The translations under genes were made by a program, and so were the position numbers. Below the pieces are notes generated by a model that was not told the DNA's origin, ran no database searches, and worked only from the letters and a program-made list of their open reading frames with translations. Shown here piece after piece: positions 44,097 through 53,232 of a stretch of 64,000 bases of DNA. How positions within the stretch are numbered: the stretch's first letter is position 1; each line of letters begins with the position of its first letter. Origin of the DNA: an uncultured bacterium (GTDB lineage Bacteria > Verrucomicrobiota > Verrucomicrobiia > CAIQCK01); the NCBI GenBank assembly GCA_903870275.1, contig CAIQCK010000035.1:16050-80049 (forward strand), read 5' to 3'.

Positions 44097-44322
44097 AAAA
44101 ACGAAGCCAAATGTTGGCCGCGTCCAAGACTGGAAAGCATCGTTTTTCAGCGGGAATACAAACATCTCGATCCGTCCTGGGGTCGGGTGTGAGAACACAT
44201 TTTTGCGAAACGAACCCAAATAGAGAAAAACGCGATTCTGTTGCAAAAGACTGCAAACGAGCAGGTTATTTGAAGACGACATGGCGAAAGTTGACCGCGC
44301 CCGGAGCAAAACGAAGCCAAAT
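44097..44322. repeat. ATTTGGGTTCGTTT element, copy A (minus orientation)
   Basis: AAAACGAAGCCAAAT (44097-44112), CGAAACGAACCCAAAT (44206-44221) and a third AAAACGAAGCCAAAT (44308-44322) are direct repeats about 100-110 bases apart. The region between the first two resembles 61475-61597 in reverse. Confidence 0.6.
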
Positions 44323-44487
44323 GCGGCGGTTCAACCCCGAAACCGAAAATCTCTGCAAAAGCCATTGGCCGCAATGAAGCGGCGGGCATCCGCTGGGCGC
44401 ATGGCTGCCGCTGGCGAAACTTTTTCGGCAATGGCATAGTTGAATCGAGTGCCAAGCCGAGTCGGACAACACAACGAAGGGACAAAA

Positions 44488-44775
44488 ATGAAAACCAGCC
44501 TGAAGACGGTTCTCACCATGGCGGCGCTGGCCGGCGCGCTGACTTTCCCGTTGGCGACGCTGCAGGCCGCCCAAGCGCCCGCCGCGCCCGGTCAAGCGCA
44601 AGTCAAAGGCGAACATCACCCGATGATTCGCGCCGCCATCCGATCGCTGGAGCGAGCCAAGGAAGAAATGAAATCGGCGGCGCACGACTACGGCGGCCAC
44701 CGCGTCGAGGCCATCGAAGCCTGTGATCACGCGATCGCGCAATTGAGAAAGGCGCTGGAGTTCGACAAGAAGTAG
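44488..44775 (+). CDS. Small secreted helical protein
   Basis: 95 residues. Signal peptide MKTSLKTVLTMAALAGALTFP to about residue 30 (LQAAQA), then a two-helix mature part with HHPMIRAAIRSLERAKEEMK, HDYGGHRVEAIEACDHAI and QLRKALEF. The conserved HDxGGHR motif suggests a PVC-wide family of unknown role. GGGACAAAAATG gives the ribosome site. It is the first gene after repeat island I. Confidence 0.78.
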   Translation: MKTSLKTVLTMAALAGALTFPLATLQAAQAPAAPGQAQVKGEHHPMIRAAIRSLERAKEEMKSAAHDYGGHRVEAIEACDHAIAQLRKALEFDKK

Positions 44776-44987
44776 ATCGCGGTCCGGAGGCGCCAATGCA
44801 TACGGCGGGTCTTTGACATCGCGCGGCGACCGCAGCGCGTGAGCGTTTTTTTGCGTTTAGAGGTTGAAGTTTTTCCGTTTTGCGGCACTTTCAGATTGCT
44901 TTTGCCGGCCAATCGGCTAGAAACCGCCGCCAACTTGCGGCCTGGCCGGCCGCATCGGACAGCAGCGAGAAAAAGGAGTACATCAAT

Positions 44988-46316
44988 ATGCTCGGATGTG
45001 ATTTGGGAACATTGTTCAAGGTGACGGTGGCGGGCGGCTCGTATCAGGAAGGGCTGACGACGCATTTGCAGGGAGTGCCGCCGGGTTATCTGATCACGGA
45101 AGAGGAAATCTACCGCGATCTGTTGCTGCGCAAGCCGGGCCAGGGCGAGCTGAGTTCGCCGCGGCGCGAGCCGGACGTGCCGATCATCTACAGCGGCGTG
45201 AACTGCGCCGACACGATGCCCGGTTTCCACAACGAGGCTTACACCAACGGCACGCCGATGGTGATCCTCATCCCGAACCTCGACCGCCACTTCGAGCACA
45301 TCGAGGCGTATCGCGTGACCAACCGCACGCCGCGGCCCGGCCACGCCTCCTACGCCTCCTACATGAAATACGGCCAGTGCGACGACTCCATCGGCGCGGG
45401 ATTTTTCAGCGGGCGCTACACCTCCACCATCGTCGCGGCCGGCGCGGTCGCCAAACGCATCCTCAAGGAAGTCGGCATCGAAGTGACCGGCTACGTGAAG
45501 GAAGCCGCCGGCATTCGCATGCCCGACATGCCGTTGGAGGAAATCCGGACGAAGGTCGCCGCTTACAAGGAATTTCGCCGACGCCACGACCCGGTGTATG
45601 CCGCGCTATTCACGTCCGGCAAAATCAATCCGAAGATGCGCTTCCTTGAGAAGATGGCGGTGCTGGCGGAGTTCGAGAAGGAAGTGCCGGATCTGCCAAA
45701 GAAGATGAAGATCGGCCACGTGGATGAGGAGGCCATCGAGAAGGAACTCGGCATTCACCCGAAGCTCAACTGCCCGCACCTCGAAACCGCCAAGGCGATG
45801 TTTGAGCGCATCATCGAGGTCACCAAGCAGGGCGACTCCACCGGCGGCGTGGTGGAGATCGTGGCGACGGGCGTGCCCGCCGGCATGGGCGAGCCGGTGT
45901 TCCGCAAACTCGAAGGCGAGATGGGCCGCATGATGAGCATCGGCACCATCAAGGCCGTCGAAAGCGGCGCCGGCTACGCGGTGAAGGACATGACCGGCTC
46001 GCAGGACAACGACCAGATGGAAATCGTGAACGGCAAGGTCGTCTTCCGCTCCAACAACGCCGGCGGCATCACCGGCGGCCTCACGACCGGCCAGCCGATC
46101 GTCTGCCGCCTCGTGGTCAAGCCCACGCCCACGATCGCCAAGCCACAGCATACGATTGACAAGGTGTCGCTGGAGAACGCCGAGCTGTCGGCGGTGACCC
46201 GGCGCGATCCGACGATTGCCCCGCGCGTCTGGCCGGTGGCGGAGGCGTTCATGGCCTGCATTCTGCTCGACCACTACATGCAGCACGTGGCCTTCCAATC
46301 GCTGGCGAAAAAATAG
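44988..46316 (+). CDS. aroC: Divergent chorismate synthase
   Basis: 442 residues, long for the family (about 360). It should convert EPSP to chorismate with reduced FMN. Family landmarks: DLGTLFKVTVAGGS at the N-terminus, RRKPGQ-like RKPGQGELSSPRRE, RPGHASYASYMKYG, and near the end TRRDPTIAPRVWPVAEAF. The usual GESHG is GGSYQ here (Tyr19 for the catalytic His), RHDP is RRDP, and SSARET is absent around FFSGRYTST. The His in RPGHA remains. AAAAGGAG precedes ATG 44988. Either a distinct chorismate synthase branch or a paralogue with a new reaction. Confidence 0.8.
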   Translation: MLGCDLGTLFKVTVAGGSYQEGLTTHLQGVPPGYLITEEEIYRDLLLRKPGQGELSSPRREPDVPIIYSGVNCADTMPGFHNEAYTNGTPMVILIPNLDRHFEHIEAYRVTNRTPRPGHASYASYMKYGQCDDSIGAGFFSGRYTSTIVAAGAVAKRILKEVGIEVTGYVKEAAGIRMPDMPLEEIRTKVAAYKEFRRRHDPVYAALFTSGKINPKMRFLEKMAVLAEFEKEVPDLPKKMKIGHVDEEAIEKELGIHPKLNCPHLETAKAMFERIIEVTKQGDSTGGVVEIVATGVPAGMGEPVFRKLEGEMGRMMSIGTIKAVESGAGYAVKDMTGSQDNDQMEIVNGKVVFRSNNAGGITGGLTTGQPIVCRLVVKPTPTIAKPQHTIDKVSLENAELSAVTRRDPTIAPRVWPVAEAFMACILLDHYMQHVAFQSLAKK

Positions 46317-46334
46317 CGGACTGGCTTTTTCCTG

Positions 46335-46360
46335 GTAGCCCGCCACTCCATGGCGGGCTA
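46335..46360. repeat. GTAG-CCCGCCA hairpin
   Basis: TAGCCCGCCA-CTCCA-TGGCGGGCTA is a perfect 10-base stem with a GTAG foot, 19 bases after the aroC stop. It could terminate aroC transcription but has no T-run, and it matches the REP-like pattern seen elsewhere. Confidence 0.65.
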
Positions 46361-46431
46361 TGACGCGTCCACCGACTTACGTCGGCGGCCACAATCTGCA
46401 GGCGTCTCTCGTAGCGTGTGAAATGTCCGGC

Positions 46432-47865
46432 TTAGCTCTGCAAATACTGCATGGGAAATTTCCACGGCGCGCGGTATTCGGGCACGGCCAGCCGCGCGGC
46501 TTCGGGGTCGCCGACGATCTTCAGGGTGTCGGGATTGAACTTGATGCTGCGGCCGAGTTTCAACGACAGCAGGCTCAGCACGACTGCCACGTCGAGGCGG
46601 GAGTGATACTCCACGTTGCAGCTCGGCTGCTGGCGCGACTTGATGCAGTCCACCCACTCGATCTCGTGGCCGGGCGACGGCGGAATCTTGTTCTCGATCG
46701 GCTTGAGTTCGCCGCAATTGAACAACAGCCGCGCCGAATAGTCCTTGGCCCGCTTGCGCGCGAGCACTTCCGGTTTGACGAGGTCGTCCATCGCCTTGCC
46801 TTCTGGCACGATCCGATGCTCGCCGTAGTTGGCCCACATCGTCCCGTTGACGCCGTGGAAGTAAATACCGAGCCGGCGCTGCGGCACGGGCACTCCGTGG
46901 AGGTCGAAGCCGTAGCTGTTGGTCAACGACGTCATCCACGTCATCGTGGTCTTCGGGTAGCGCCAGAGGATCTCGTGGTGATCGTAGGCGTCGCCGTCGT
47001 CATCAATAATATACCGCCCGCCGACGGAGGTGACCTCGGTCGGATACTTCAGGTCCAGCGCCCAGATCGGCAGGTCAATGATGTGCGCCGCCATGTTGGG
47101 CGTCCAGCCGCCGCTGTAATTAAACCACGAGCCGTGATGATACGAGCCGGTGAAGAGGATGGAGTTGAACGGAATCAACGCCGCGGGTCCGCACCACAAA
47201 TCCCAGTCGAGCCCCTCCGGCACTTTCGTGTCCGGGGGCTGGTGGCCGACGCCCTGCTCGCCCTGATTCATGACATTGAAGGTGCGCGCGACACCGACCT
47301 TGCCAAGGTATCCGGCCTGGATCATCTCGACGACGCGGCGGTAGTTTTCGCTGGCGTGAATCTGCGTGCCGATCTGGACGATGCGGTTGTGTTTCTTGAT
47401 GGCGTTCTTGACCGCGAGGCTTTCCCCGAGGTGGAGCGTCATCGGCTTTTGCTGGTAGATGTCCTTGCCGGCCTCGCAGGCCATGATGCAAATCAGCGTG
47501 TGCCAGTGCGGCGGCGTGGCGTTGATGACGGCATCCACTTCCTTCGTGGCGAGCACCTCGCGAAAATCCGCGTAGGGCTTGCAGGTCGGTTTGTATTCTT
47601 CGCAGACGGAGTCGCGCCGCTGCTTGGCCACGTCGCACGCGCCGACCACGACAACATCGGGATGCTTGGAGACGTTCTTGAGGTTGCCGCGGCCCATGCC
47701 GTTGCAGCCGATGAGGGCGACCTGGATTTTGCTGTTGGCGCCCGGCTGGCCTTCCGCGCCAAACGCGCCCGAAGGCAGGATGTTGGGCGCGACAAGGCCG
47801 ACCGCGCCGAGTTGCGCGGTTTTGCCAAGGAAGTCGCGGCGTGAAAGTTTGCTGGAATCGTTCAT
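46432..47865 (-). CDS. Tat-exported Gfo/Idh/MocA oxidoreductase
   Basis: 477 residues. ATG 47865 follows GGAGACGACC and starts MNDSSKLSRRDFLGKT, a twin-arginine signal; a longer upstream start is less likely. The Rossmann core has VALIGCNGMGRGNL, then ATPPHWH and QQKPMTLHLGE (QKP in place of the usual EKP). The C-terminal domain has SGGWTPNMAAHIIDLPIWAL. PVC genomes carry many such exported dehydrogenase-like proteins, probably for sugar turnover. The substrate is unknown. Confidence 0.9.
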   Translation of the reverse strand: MNDSSKLSRRDFLGKTAQLGAVGLVAPNILPSGAFGAEGQPGANSKIQVALIGCNGMGRGNLKNVSKHPDVVVVGACDVAKQRRDSVCEEYKPTCKPYADFREVLATKEVDAVINATPPHWHTLICIMACEAGKDIYQQKPMTLHLGESLAVKNAIKKHNRIVQIGTQIHASENYRRVVEMIQAGYLGKVGVARTFNVMNQGEQGVGHQPPDTKVPEGLDWDLWCGPAALIPFNSILFTGSYHHGSWFNYSGGWTPNMAAHIIDLPIWALDLKYPTEVTSVGGRYIIDDDGDAYDHHEILWRYPKTTMTWMTSLTNSYGFDLHGVPVPQRRLGIYFHGVNGTMWANYGEHRIVPEGKAMDDLVKPEVLARKRAKDYSARLLFNCGELKPIENKIPPSPGHEIEWVDCIKSRQQPSCNVEYHSRLDVAVVLSLLSLKLGRSIKFNPDTLKIVGDPEAARLAVPEYRAPWKFPMQYLQS

Positions 47866-48036
47866 GAGGGTCGTCTCCGGTTTCGAGTTGGCTGTCGTGG
47901 GCGGTTGCATGGGCCAGATTTCCGGTGCGCAGTTTACCGCGACGGCGCCGCCATGCCTAGTTGAAAAGCTCTGAACGCATCCGGCCCAATCGCGCGGCGG
48001 CCGGCGGCGCAGCCGCGCGGACGCGGACCGGTACTT

Positions 48037-48957
48037 TCATTTTTTCAGATGCTGGTCGAAGAACGCCGCGACTTTTTTATACAACGTCTCCACGTCAGGT
48101 TCGGCGCGCGGCCGGCCGAACGGCGCGATCATGCCATGGCCGCCGCCATGCACACGGACGAACTCGACGGACACTCCGGCCTTGCGCAGCGCCGCCTCCA
48201 TCCGCTCGGATTGTGCGATGGGAACCACGTCGTCCTTGTCGCCATGCACGAGGAGGAACGGCGGGCATTGCGGCGTGACGTGCAGAAGCGGGCTGGCCTG
48301 GCGCCAGGCATCGGCCTTGGCCATGATCGTACCGCCGCAGAGTTTCGTGCAGAGTTTGCGGATCAGATCGTTGCCCGTCCGGTCATCAGTGAAATCGAAT
48401 GCTCCACAATAACTTGCCACCGCCTGCACGCGGCTGCTGATGCCGTCATAGCCACCGTTGCCCTCCAATTGCTTCGCTTCGCCGAGCACGCCGACGCACG
48501 ACGCCAGATGAGCGCCGGCGCTCATGCCCCACACGCCAATGCGGTCGGGGTCCACGTGGTATTTCGCGGCGTTGGCGCGCAGCCAGCGCACGGCGAGCTT
48601 GCAGTCCTCGATTTGCGCGGGCCACTTCGCCTCACCGCTCAGCCGATACTCGACGCTCGCGGTGAAGTAACCGAACAGCGCGAGCGCCGCCGCGCCGTTC
48701 TGTTTGTGCGTGCCCTCCTGCCAGCCGCCGCCGTGAATCCAAATGACGGCGGGCATCGGCGTCTTCGGCGGAAGTTTGGGCCGCGCGATTTCCGCGTGCA
48801 GCGTTCGCCCGCCGCCCCTGCCCATCTCGACGTCATGAACAATGTCCACCTGCGCCGCGAGTTGAGCCAGACCGTGTGGCTGGCCGAATATCAAGGCCAG
48901 TCCCAACACGACGCCCAGCAAAACAAGAACGATCAAGGGACGGAGAATACGCGTCAT
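48037..48957 (-). CDS. Secreted alpha/beta-hydrolase (esterase), copy 1
   Basis: 306 residues. An N-terminal membrane or signal helix (8-28) is followed by an alpha/beta-hydrolase of the BD-FAE/hormone-sensitive-lipase type: oxyanion HGGGW, nucleophile GMSAGA, Asp in HGDKDDVVP and His in HGGGHGM. Likely an esterase on acetylated or feruloylated sugars. It is a tandem paralogue of the gene at 49033; the mature parts are about half identical. Confidence 0.88.
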   Translation of the reverse strand: MTRILRPLIVLVLLGVVLGLALIFGQPHGLAQLAAQVDIVHDVEMGRGGGRTLHAEIARPKLPPKTPMPAVIWIHGGGWQEGTHKQNGAAALALFGYFTASVEYRLSGEAKWPAQIEDCKLAVRWLRANAAKYHVDPDRIGVWGMSAGAHLASCVGVLGEAKQLEGNGGYDGISSRVQAVASYCGAFDFTDDRTGNDLIRKLCTKLCGGTIMAKADAWRQASPLLHVTPQCPPFLLVHGDKDDVVPIAQSERMEAALRKAGVSVEFVRVHGGGHGMIAPFGRPRAEPDVETLYKKVAAFFDQHLKK

Positions 48958-49032
48958 GGTTGTTGAAGACCTCGTCCTCTGGATACCGCCGCACCGGCAA
49001 AAAGTTACATGCGTCTTTGGCGGATGCCGCGC

Positions 49033-49965
49033 CTACTTTTTCAACTGCTTGTCGAAGAACGCAATGACGGCGTCGCGAATCGCCTGTTGGTCCGGCTCGG
49101 CGGGCGGGGCGTCTTTCGGCGCCCTCATGCCATGGCCGCCGCCCTTGACGCGGATGAACTCCACCGGCACACCGGCTTTTTTCAGCGCGGCTTCGAGATG
49201 CTCCGACTGGGCGAACGGCACGGTTGTGTCCGCGTCGCCGTGGACGATCAGGAACGGTGGGTCGCCGGCGGCGGCGTAGATGACGGGACTGCCATTCTTC
49301 CACAATTCCGGTTTCTCCTTGAAAGGCGCGCCGAACAAACCGAGCGACGCTTTCGCGTCGTTGCCTTCCTTCGCGCCCTGAATACCCGCGCTGCCCGCGG
49401 TGAAATCGGCCGGCCCGCAAAAATCCACCACCGCCTGCACGCGGCTGCTGACGCCCTCGCAGCCGCCGCGGCCCTCAAACTCCGGCTTGTTCATCGTGCC
49501 GAGGCACGCGACCAGATGGCCGCCCGCGCTCGAACCCCAGCAGCCGATGCGGTTCGGGTCCACGTTGTATTTCGCGGCGTTGGCGCGGAGCCAGCGGACG
49601 CCGAGCTTGCAATCCTGGATTTGCGCGGGCCACGTCGCCTCGCCGCTGAGGCGGTATTCGATGCTTGCGGTGAAGTAACCCTTCGCGGCCAGCCAGATCG
49701 CGCCGTTGCCTTTGTGCGAGCCGCCGCTCCAGCCGCCGCCGTGAATCCACAACACGGCCGGCATTGGTGTCGCGGGCGGGTCCTTCGGCCGCGCGATCTC
49801 CGCGTGCAGCACGCGGTCGCCGCCTTTGCCGATCTCGACATCGTGAATCACCTCGACGCCGGACGGGACCTGGAATTTCGGCGGGCCGGCGGGCGACCGC
49901 GTTTCGGCGGCGAAACAGAACGCGGCGGACATCAGGAAGGCAAGAGCGAGACGGAAGGATTTCAT
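49033..49965 (-). CDS. Secreted alpha/beta-hydrolase (esterase), copy 2
   Basis: 310 residues. Signal peptide MKSFRLALAFLMSAAFCFAA, then the same layout as the neighbour: HGGGW, nucleophile GSSAGG, Asp in HGDADTTVP, His in GGGHGM. ATG 49965 is chosen; an in-frame Met further out is not signal-like. The two genes lie 75 bases apart, so a local duplication explains them, with later divergence in the central loop (GIQGAKEGNDAK). Confidence 0.88.
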   Translation of the reverse strand: MKSFRLALAFLMSAAFCFAAETRSPAGPPKFQVPSGVEVIHDVEIGKGGDRVLHAEIARPKDPPATPMPAVLWIHGGGWSGGSHKGNGAIWLAAKGYFTASIEYRLSGEATWPAQIQDCKLGVRWLRANAAKYNVDPNRIGCWGSSAGGHLVACLGTMNKPEFEGRGGCEGVSSRVQAVVDFCGPADFTAGSAGIQGAKEGNDAKASLGLFGAPFKEKPELWKNGSPVIYAAAGDPPFLIVHGDADTTVPFAQSEHLEAALKKAGVPVEFIRVKGGGHGMRAPKDAPPAEPDQQAIRDAVIAFFDKQLKK

Positions 49966-50010
49966 GGCTTGCAGACTGCCACGACGCGGCGAACATGCCA
50001 ACCGCGATTT

Positions 50011-50703
50011 TCAGTGGAATCGCTGGAACAAATCCGAGTGGGCCATCGCCTGCACAAGCTTGGCGCCGAGCAGGACGCCGGCGGCCAGCAGGAACGCCCC
50101 CGACACGCGCGTCAGCACGTGCAGCGTGCGCGGCGAAACGCGGTGATGGCCGCGCGACGTGGCCCACGACAGCGTCAAAAACCATAGCGTCCCGCCGCTG
50201 ATCATGCCGCCGACCATCGCGAGTTTGCTAAGGCCGCGGGACACCACCCACCCGTGCTCGAACAACACCGCGGCCAGCATGCCCCACACCAGGAGAATGA
50301 ACGGATTGCCGAACGTCATGCCGAAGCCAAGCCAGTAGCCGCGGTGCAAATGCAGCTTCTCCTCCAGTTGTTGCTCCATCCGCAACGCCGCGCTGTCGCC
50401 AAACTGTTTCTGCATCAGCAGGTACTTGAAACCCAGCACGGTCACGACCAGAAAACTCACCAGCACCATCACCGCGTGCACCGTCGGCAGCGCCAGCACC
50501 GATTGAAAACCGGCCAGCGCCAGCCCGCAGTAGATCGCCTCCGCCGTCACCGCGCCCACCCCGATCAGAAACGGCCGCAGGAACCCACGCGAGAGAGCCT
50601 CGTTCATGACGGTGACGTTCACCGGTCCGACGGGGATCGAGACCAGATAGCCGCTGACGAGACCGGCCAGCCCAGGCGTAATAAAATCGGTGGCGGGTAT
50701 CAC
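50011..50703 (-). CDS. LysE-type transporter
   Basis: 230 residues from a GTG start overlapping the pssA stop by four bases. Six hydrophobic helices in the LysE/RhtB pattern; helix 1 is GLVSGYLVSIPVGPVNVTVM, with later GFGMTFGNPFILLVWGM. Such proteins export amino acids or small amphiphiles. Coupling to pssA hints at a lipid-precursor link (weak inference). The long frame that continues upstream only shadows pssA. Confidence 0.85.
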   Translation of the reverse strand: MIPATDFITPGLAGLVSGYLVSIPVGPVNVTVMNEALSRGFLRPFLIGVGAVTAEAIYCGLALAGFQSVLALPTVHAVMVLVSFLVVTVLGFKYLLMQKQFGDSAALRMEQQLEEKLHLHRGYWLGFGMTFGNPFILLVWGMLAAVLFEHGWVVSRGLSKLAMVGGMISGGTLWFLTLSWATSRGHHRVSPRTLHVLTRVSGAFLLAAGVLLGAKLVQAMAHSDLFQRFH

Positions 50704-51545
50704 GACGTTTCGGATTCGTCCTCTTCGTTTTCGATTTCTTTCCGCAGCCGTTTGGAAACCCACGGCCGCACCATGCCATAAATCAGGTAACACACGAACA
50801 GCGCCGCCAGCGTCACCTGCGGCCACTGCAAGGCGAGGAACAGCACCACCAGCGCCGCGACGAATGTCGCCAGCGACTTGCGCATCGTCCAGTCCACGTG
50901 CTTGAAGGTCGGGTATTTCACCGTGCTGACCATCATCACCGACAGCAACAGCATCACCACCGGCAACGCGTAGCGCCACGGCCCCAGCGGATGCTCCGGC
51001 GTGCCGATCGGGGCGATGATGCCCCTCTCTTGCAACCAGATCATGAACATCGTCACGCTCACAACCATCGCCGCCGCCGACGGAATCGGGAAGCCGACAA
51101 ACTCGTTCGAGGAGGCGCCGCGCATCGAGAGGATGTTGAACCGCGCCAGCCGCAGCGCGCCGCAAGCCAGATACACCGCCGCCACCATCCAGCCGGTGCG
51201 CGGAAATTCGTCGAGCACGATCCGATACACCATGAACGCCGGCGCCACGCCGAAACTCACCAAGTCCGCCAGCGAATCGAACTCGCGTCCGAACGCCGAC
51301 TCCTTGCCGCCGAACCTGGCGACGCGGCCGTCGAGGAAATCGCATGCAAACGCGCCGAGGATCAGCCAGAGCGAGTTGTAAAGGAAGCGGAGGTCGGGAT
51401 GGGCCTGGTATTTGAAAATCCACGTCAGGGCGAAGAAGCCGCACAATAGGTTGCCCGCCGTGAACAGGTTCGGCAGGAAGTAAATCTTGCCGAAATCCGG
51501 GCTTTCCACGTTCATGCCCGGCGGTTTGTCATTTCCGGTAGCCAA
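50700..51545 (-). CDS. pssA: CDP-diacylglycerol-serine O-phosphatidyltransferase
   Basis: 281 residues. It joins serine to CDP-diacylglycerol at the membrane. CDP-alcohol phosphotransferase motif D-G-x2-A-R...G-x3-D-x3-D appears as DFLDGRVARF and FGREFDSLAD. About eight TM helices, and an acidic C-terminal tail (ENEEDESETS). The start overlaps the psd stop by 17 bases, so synthase and decarboxylase are translated together to make phosphatidylethanolamine. Confidence 0.93.
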   Translation of the reverse strand: MATGNDKPPGMNVESPDFGKIYFLPNLFTAGNLLCGFFALTWIFKYQAHPDLRFLYNSLWLILGAFACDFLDGRVARFGGKESAFGREFDSLADLVSFGVAPAFMVYRIVLDEFPRTGWMVAAVYLACGALRLARFNILSMRGASSNEFVGFPIPSAAAMVVSVTMFMIWLQERGIIAPIGTPEHPLGPWRYALPVVMLLLSVMMVSTVKYPTFKHVDWTMRKSLATFVAALVVLFLALQWPQVTLAALFVCYLIYGMVRPWVSKRLRKEIENEEDESETS

Positions 51546-52161
51546 GGATGCTCGATCCTCCTTTCACTCGGTCACCAATTTTTACGCTCACCTCGCAACC
51601 CGCCGGCAGATAAATCTCCGCGCGCGAACCGTAGCGGATCATCCCAATCCGCTCGCCGCGGGCGACGCGCGTGCCGGGCTGTGTCCACATGCAAATCCGC
51701 CGCGCGATGGCACCGGCGATCAGACGGACGGTGACGCGAAATTCGCCGTCCTGCAAGCCGAGAATCTGGTGCTCGTTCTGAAGTCCCGACGCCGCGCGCA
51801 TCGCATTGAGGAACTTCCCCGGCACATGCTCGGAGATTTTCACCTCGCCGTCAATCGGGGCGCGGTTCACGTGAACATCGAAAACGTTGAGAAAAATGGC
51901 CACCATCGTCGCCTCGCCGCCAATGAACTTCTCCTCGCGCGCCGCGCGGACTTCCACCACTTTGCCGTCCGCGGGCGAGACAACGGCACGCGGGTCGGCG
52001 GGAATCTGCCGCTCCGGGTCACGGAAGAAATTGATATTAAAAACCAGCAGCAGCAGCGCCGCCGCGCCCGCCGCCGGATGCCACCACCACAACAATGCCG
52101 CCACCGCCACCAGGATCAGGTGGAGGAACCACGACTCAGCCCAAGTACGCACAGAAATCAT
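51529..52161 (-). CDS. psd: Phosphatidylserine decarboxylase (short type)
   Basis: 210 residues. It converts phosphatidylserine to phosphatidylethanolamine with a pyruvoyl cofactor made by self-cleavage at the GGSS motif near the C-terminus (VKGGSSILGYRK). Two N-terminal TM helices (about 12-45). VVSPADGKV and FLNVFDVHVNRAPIDG are family blocks. This is the short form (about 210 residues) rather than the long E. coli form. ATG 52161 gives a sensible N-terminus; upstream frame residues look non-coding. Confidence 0.93.
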   Translation of the reverse strand: MISVRTWAESWFLHLILVAVAALLWWWHPAAGAAALLLLVFNINFFRDPERQIPADPRAVVSPADGKVVEVRAAREEKFIGGEATMVAIFLNVFDVHVNRAPIDGEVKISEHVPGKFLNAMRAASGLQNEHQILGLQDGEFRVTVRLIAGAIARRICMWTQPGTRVARGERIGMIRYGSRAEIYLPAGCEVSVKIGDRVKGGSSILGYRK

Positions 52162-52434
52162 GAACGGCTTGCATTGTAGCGCCGCCGCGGACAAAGTGAA
52201 TGCAAAAGCGACTTCAAATCGCGCCAGCGGCCACCCGCCTCCCGCCGTTGTGAGTTCTCGGGGGCAAGACACGAAAGTGACACTCACGGGCAAAAAGGCC
52301 AGCTGGCCTCAAAAGTCTTGCTCAAGCGGGCCGCGAGCGGTATTTTTCCAGCTTGGAAAAAGTTGTCCTTTTGGCGACCGCGCGATGTTGCGGCAGTGAC
52401 AAGGTTATTTTATTGGAGCGAATAAGGAACAAAT

Positions 52435-52986
52435 ATGAAACGCATGGTTACGAGTGGGCTTTATCTCAGCTTGGGCGCTTTGTCTGCCTGGGCGCAGGGC
52501 AACCCGGCCGCGGCCGACAACGGGAGTTCGACCGGCAGCATGCTCGGCTGGGTCGCGGCTGTCTTCGGCTTGATTGTGGTGCTGGTGGTGTTCGCGCGGC
52601 GGTTGAGCACGGGCGAAGCATGGAAACACGAGATTCCGATTATTGTTGTTGGCGCGCTGTTCCTCAACATCGGCATCTGGCGCGTGTGGGCGACCAACCA
52701 GGACAAACTGGAGGCGACCAATCGCACGCTGCAAAACAAATCGCAGGCCGACCAGCGGACGATGCGGGATTTGCAGACCGTCGCCGATAAACTGCAACAG
52801 GATAACGCCCAGTGGAAACAGCGCGACCAAGAGTATCAAAAGCTGATTCAGGACTGGCAAACGTATCTGGCCGATTTGAAGAAGCGGGCAGATGCGGCGA
52901 AGAGCGGCCCGGTCCGCGTGACACCCCCCAAGAAAGCCGCGACGAAAGCCGGTGACAACAAGAAACCGACGAAGAGCAATCCCTGA
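52435..52986 (+). CDS. Membrane protein with coiled-coil tail
   Basis: 183 residues. Signal or TM at 1-22, a second TM at about 37-54 (LGWVAAVFGLIVVLVVFA) and a third at about 67-82 (PIIVVGALFLNIGIW), then a coiled coil (about 85-150) rich in Q, K and D, and a basic Lys/Pro tail. AAGGAAC precedes ATG 52435. No family is recognised. It stands alone and ends before a strong terminator. Confidence 0.75.
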   Translation: MKRMVTSGLYLSLGALSAWAQGNPAAADNGSSTGSMLGWVAAVFGLIVVLVVFARRLSTGEAWKHEIPIIVVGALFLNIGIWRVWATNQDKLEATNRTLQNKSQADQRTMRDLQTVADKLQQDNAQWKQRDQEYQKLIQDWQTYLADLKKRADAAKSGPVRVTPPKKAATKAGDNKKPTKSNP

Positions 52987-53029
52987 GCGACGTAGCGGGG
53001 CCAGCCCAAACACATCGGATTAAAAGCAG

Positions 53030-53070
53030 AAAGCGCAGCGGCGCAAGTGGTTCGCCCGCTGCGCTTTTTT
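53030..53070 (+). terminator. Rho-independent terminator
   Basis: AAAGCGCAGCGG, a loop of about 17 bases, then CCGCTGCGCTTTTTT: a 12-base stem followed by a T-run, 45 bases after the stop of the coiled-coil membrane protein gene. Confidence 0.85.
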
Positions 53071-53232
53071 GCACCCAAAAACTTCCGTCCTCTCGCGTCG
53101 CGGCGTTTGCCGGCGGCGCAGCGGCAGAGTCCCCTCGCCCTTCGTTGCCGGGTTAGTGGAACCTGTTATATTACCGTGCCAGTGGGGCCGAGGGGCGAGA
53201 AATGAAATGGTCCATGAGAAGAGGTTCAGACC

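Larger units (their letters stand above)
43135..44487. other. Gene-poor repeat island I
   Basis: About 1.35 kb without a supportable gene. It is made of stacked repeats: a 119-base tandem unit with 10-base subrepeats, a GTAGCGGCGG palindrome, an AGGTGGATCGCG palindrome, and an ATTTGGGTTCG-type element. Open frames cross it in several phases but are just repeats read through. Confidence 0.7.

Noticed and set aside
43246..44223. 325-codon frame in repeat island I
   Set aside because: It crosses four repeat families and holds NPTQSDP-like low-complexity sequence; not a gene.
44776..44880. Terminator after the small secreted protein gene
   Set aside because: A GC-rich patch before a T-run near 44850 forms only a weak, imperfect stem.
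50011..51444. 477-codon minus frame as a single transporter
   Set aside because: The first half is pssA read out of frame. The LysE-type protein starts at GTG 50703.
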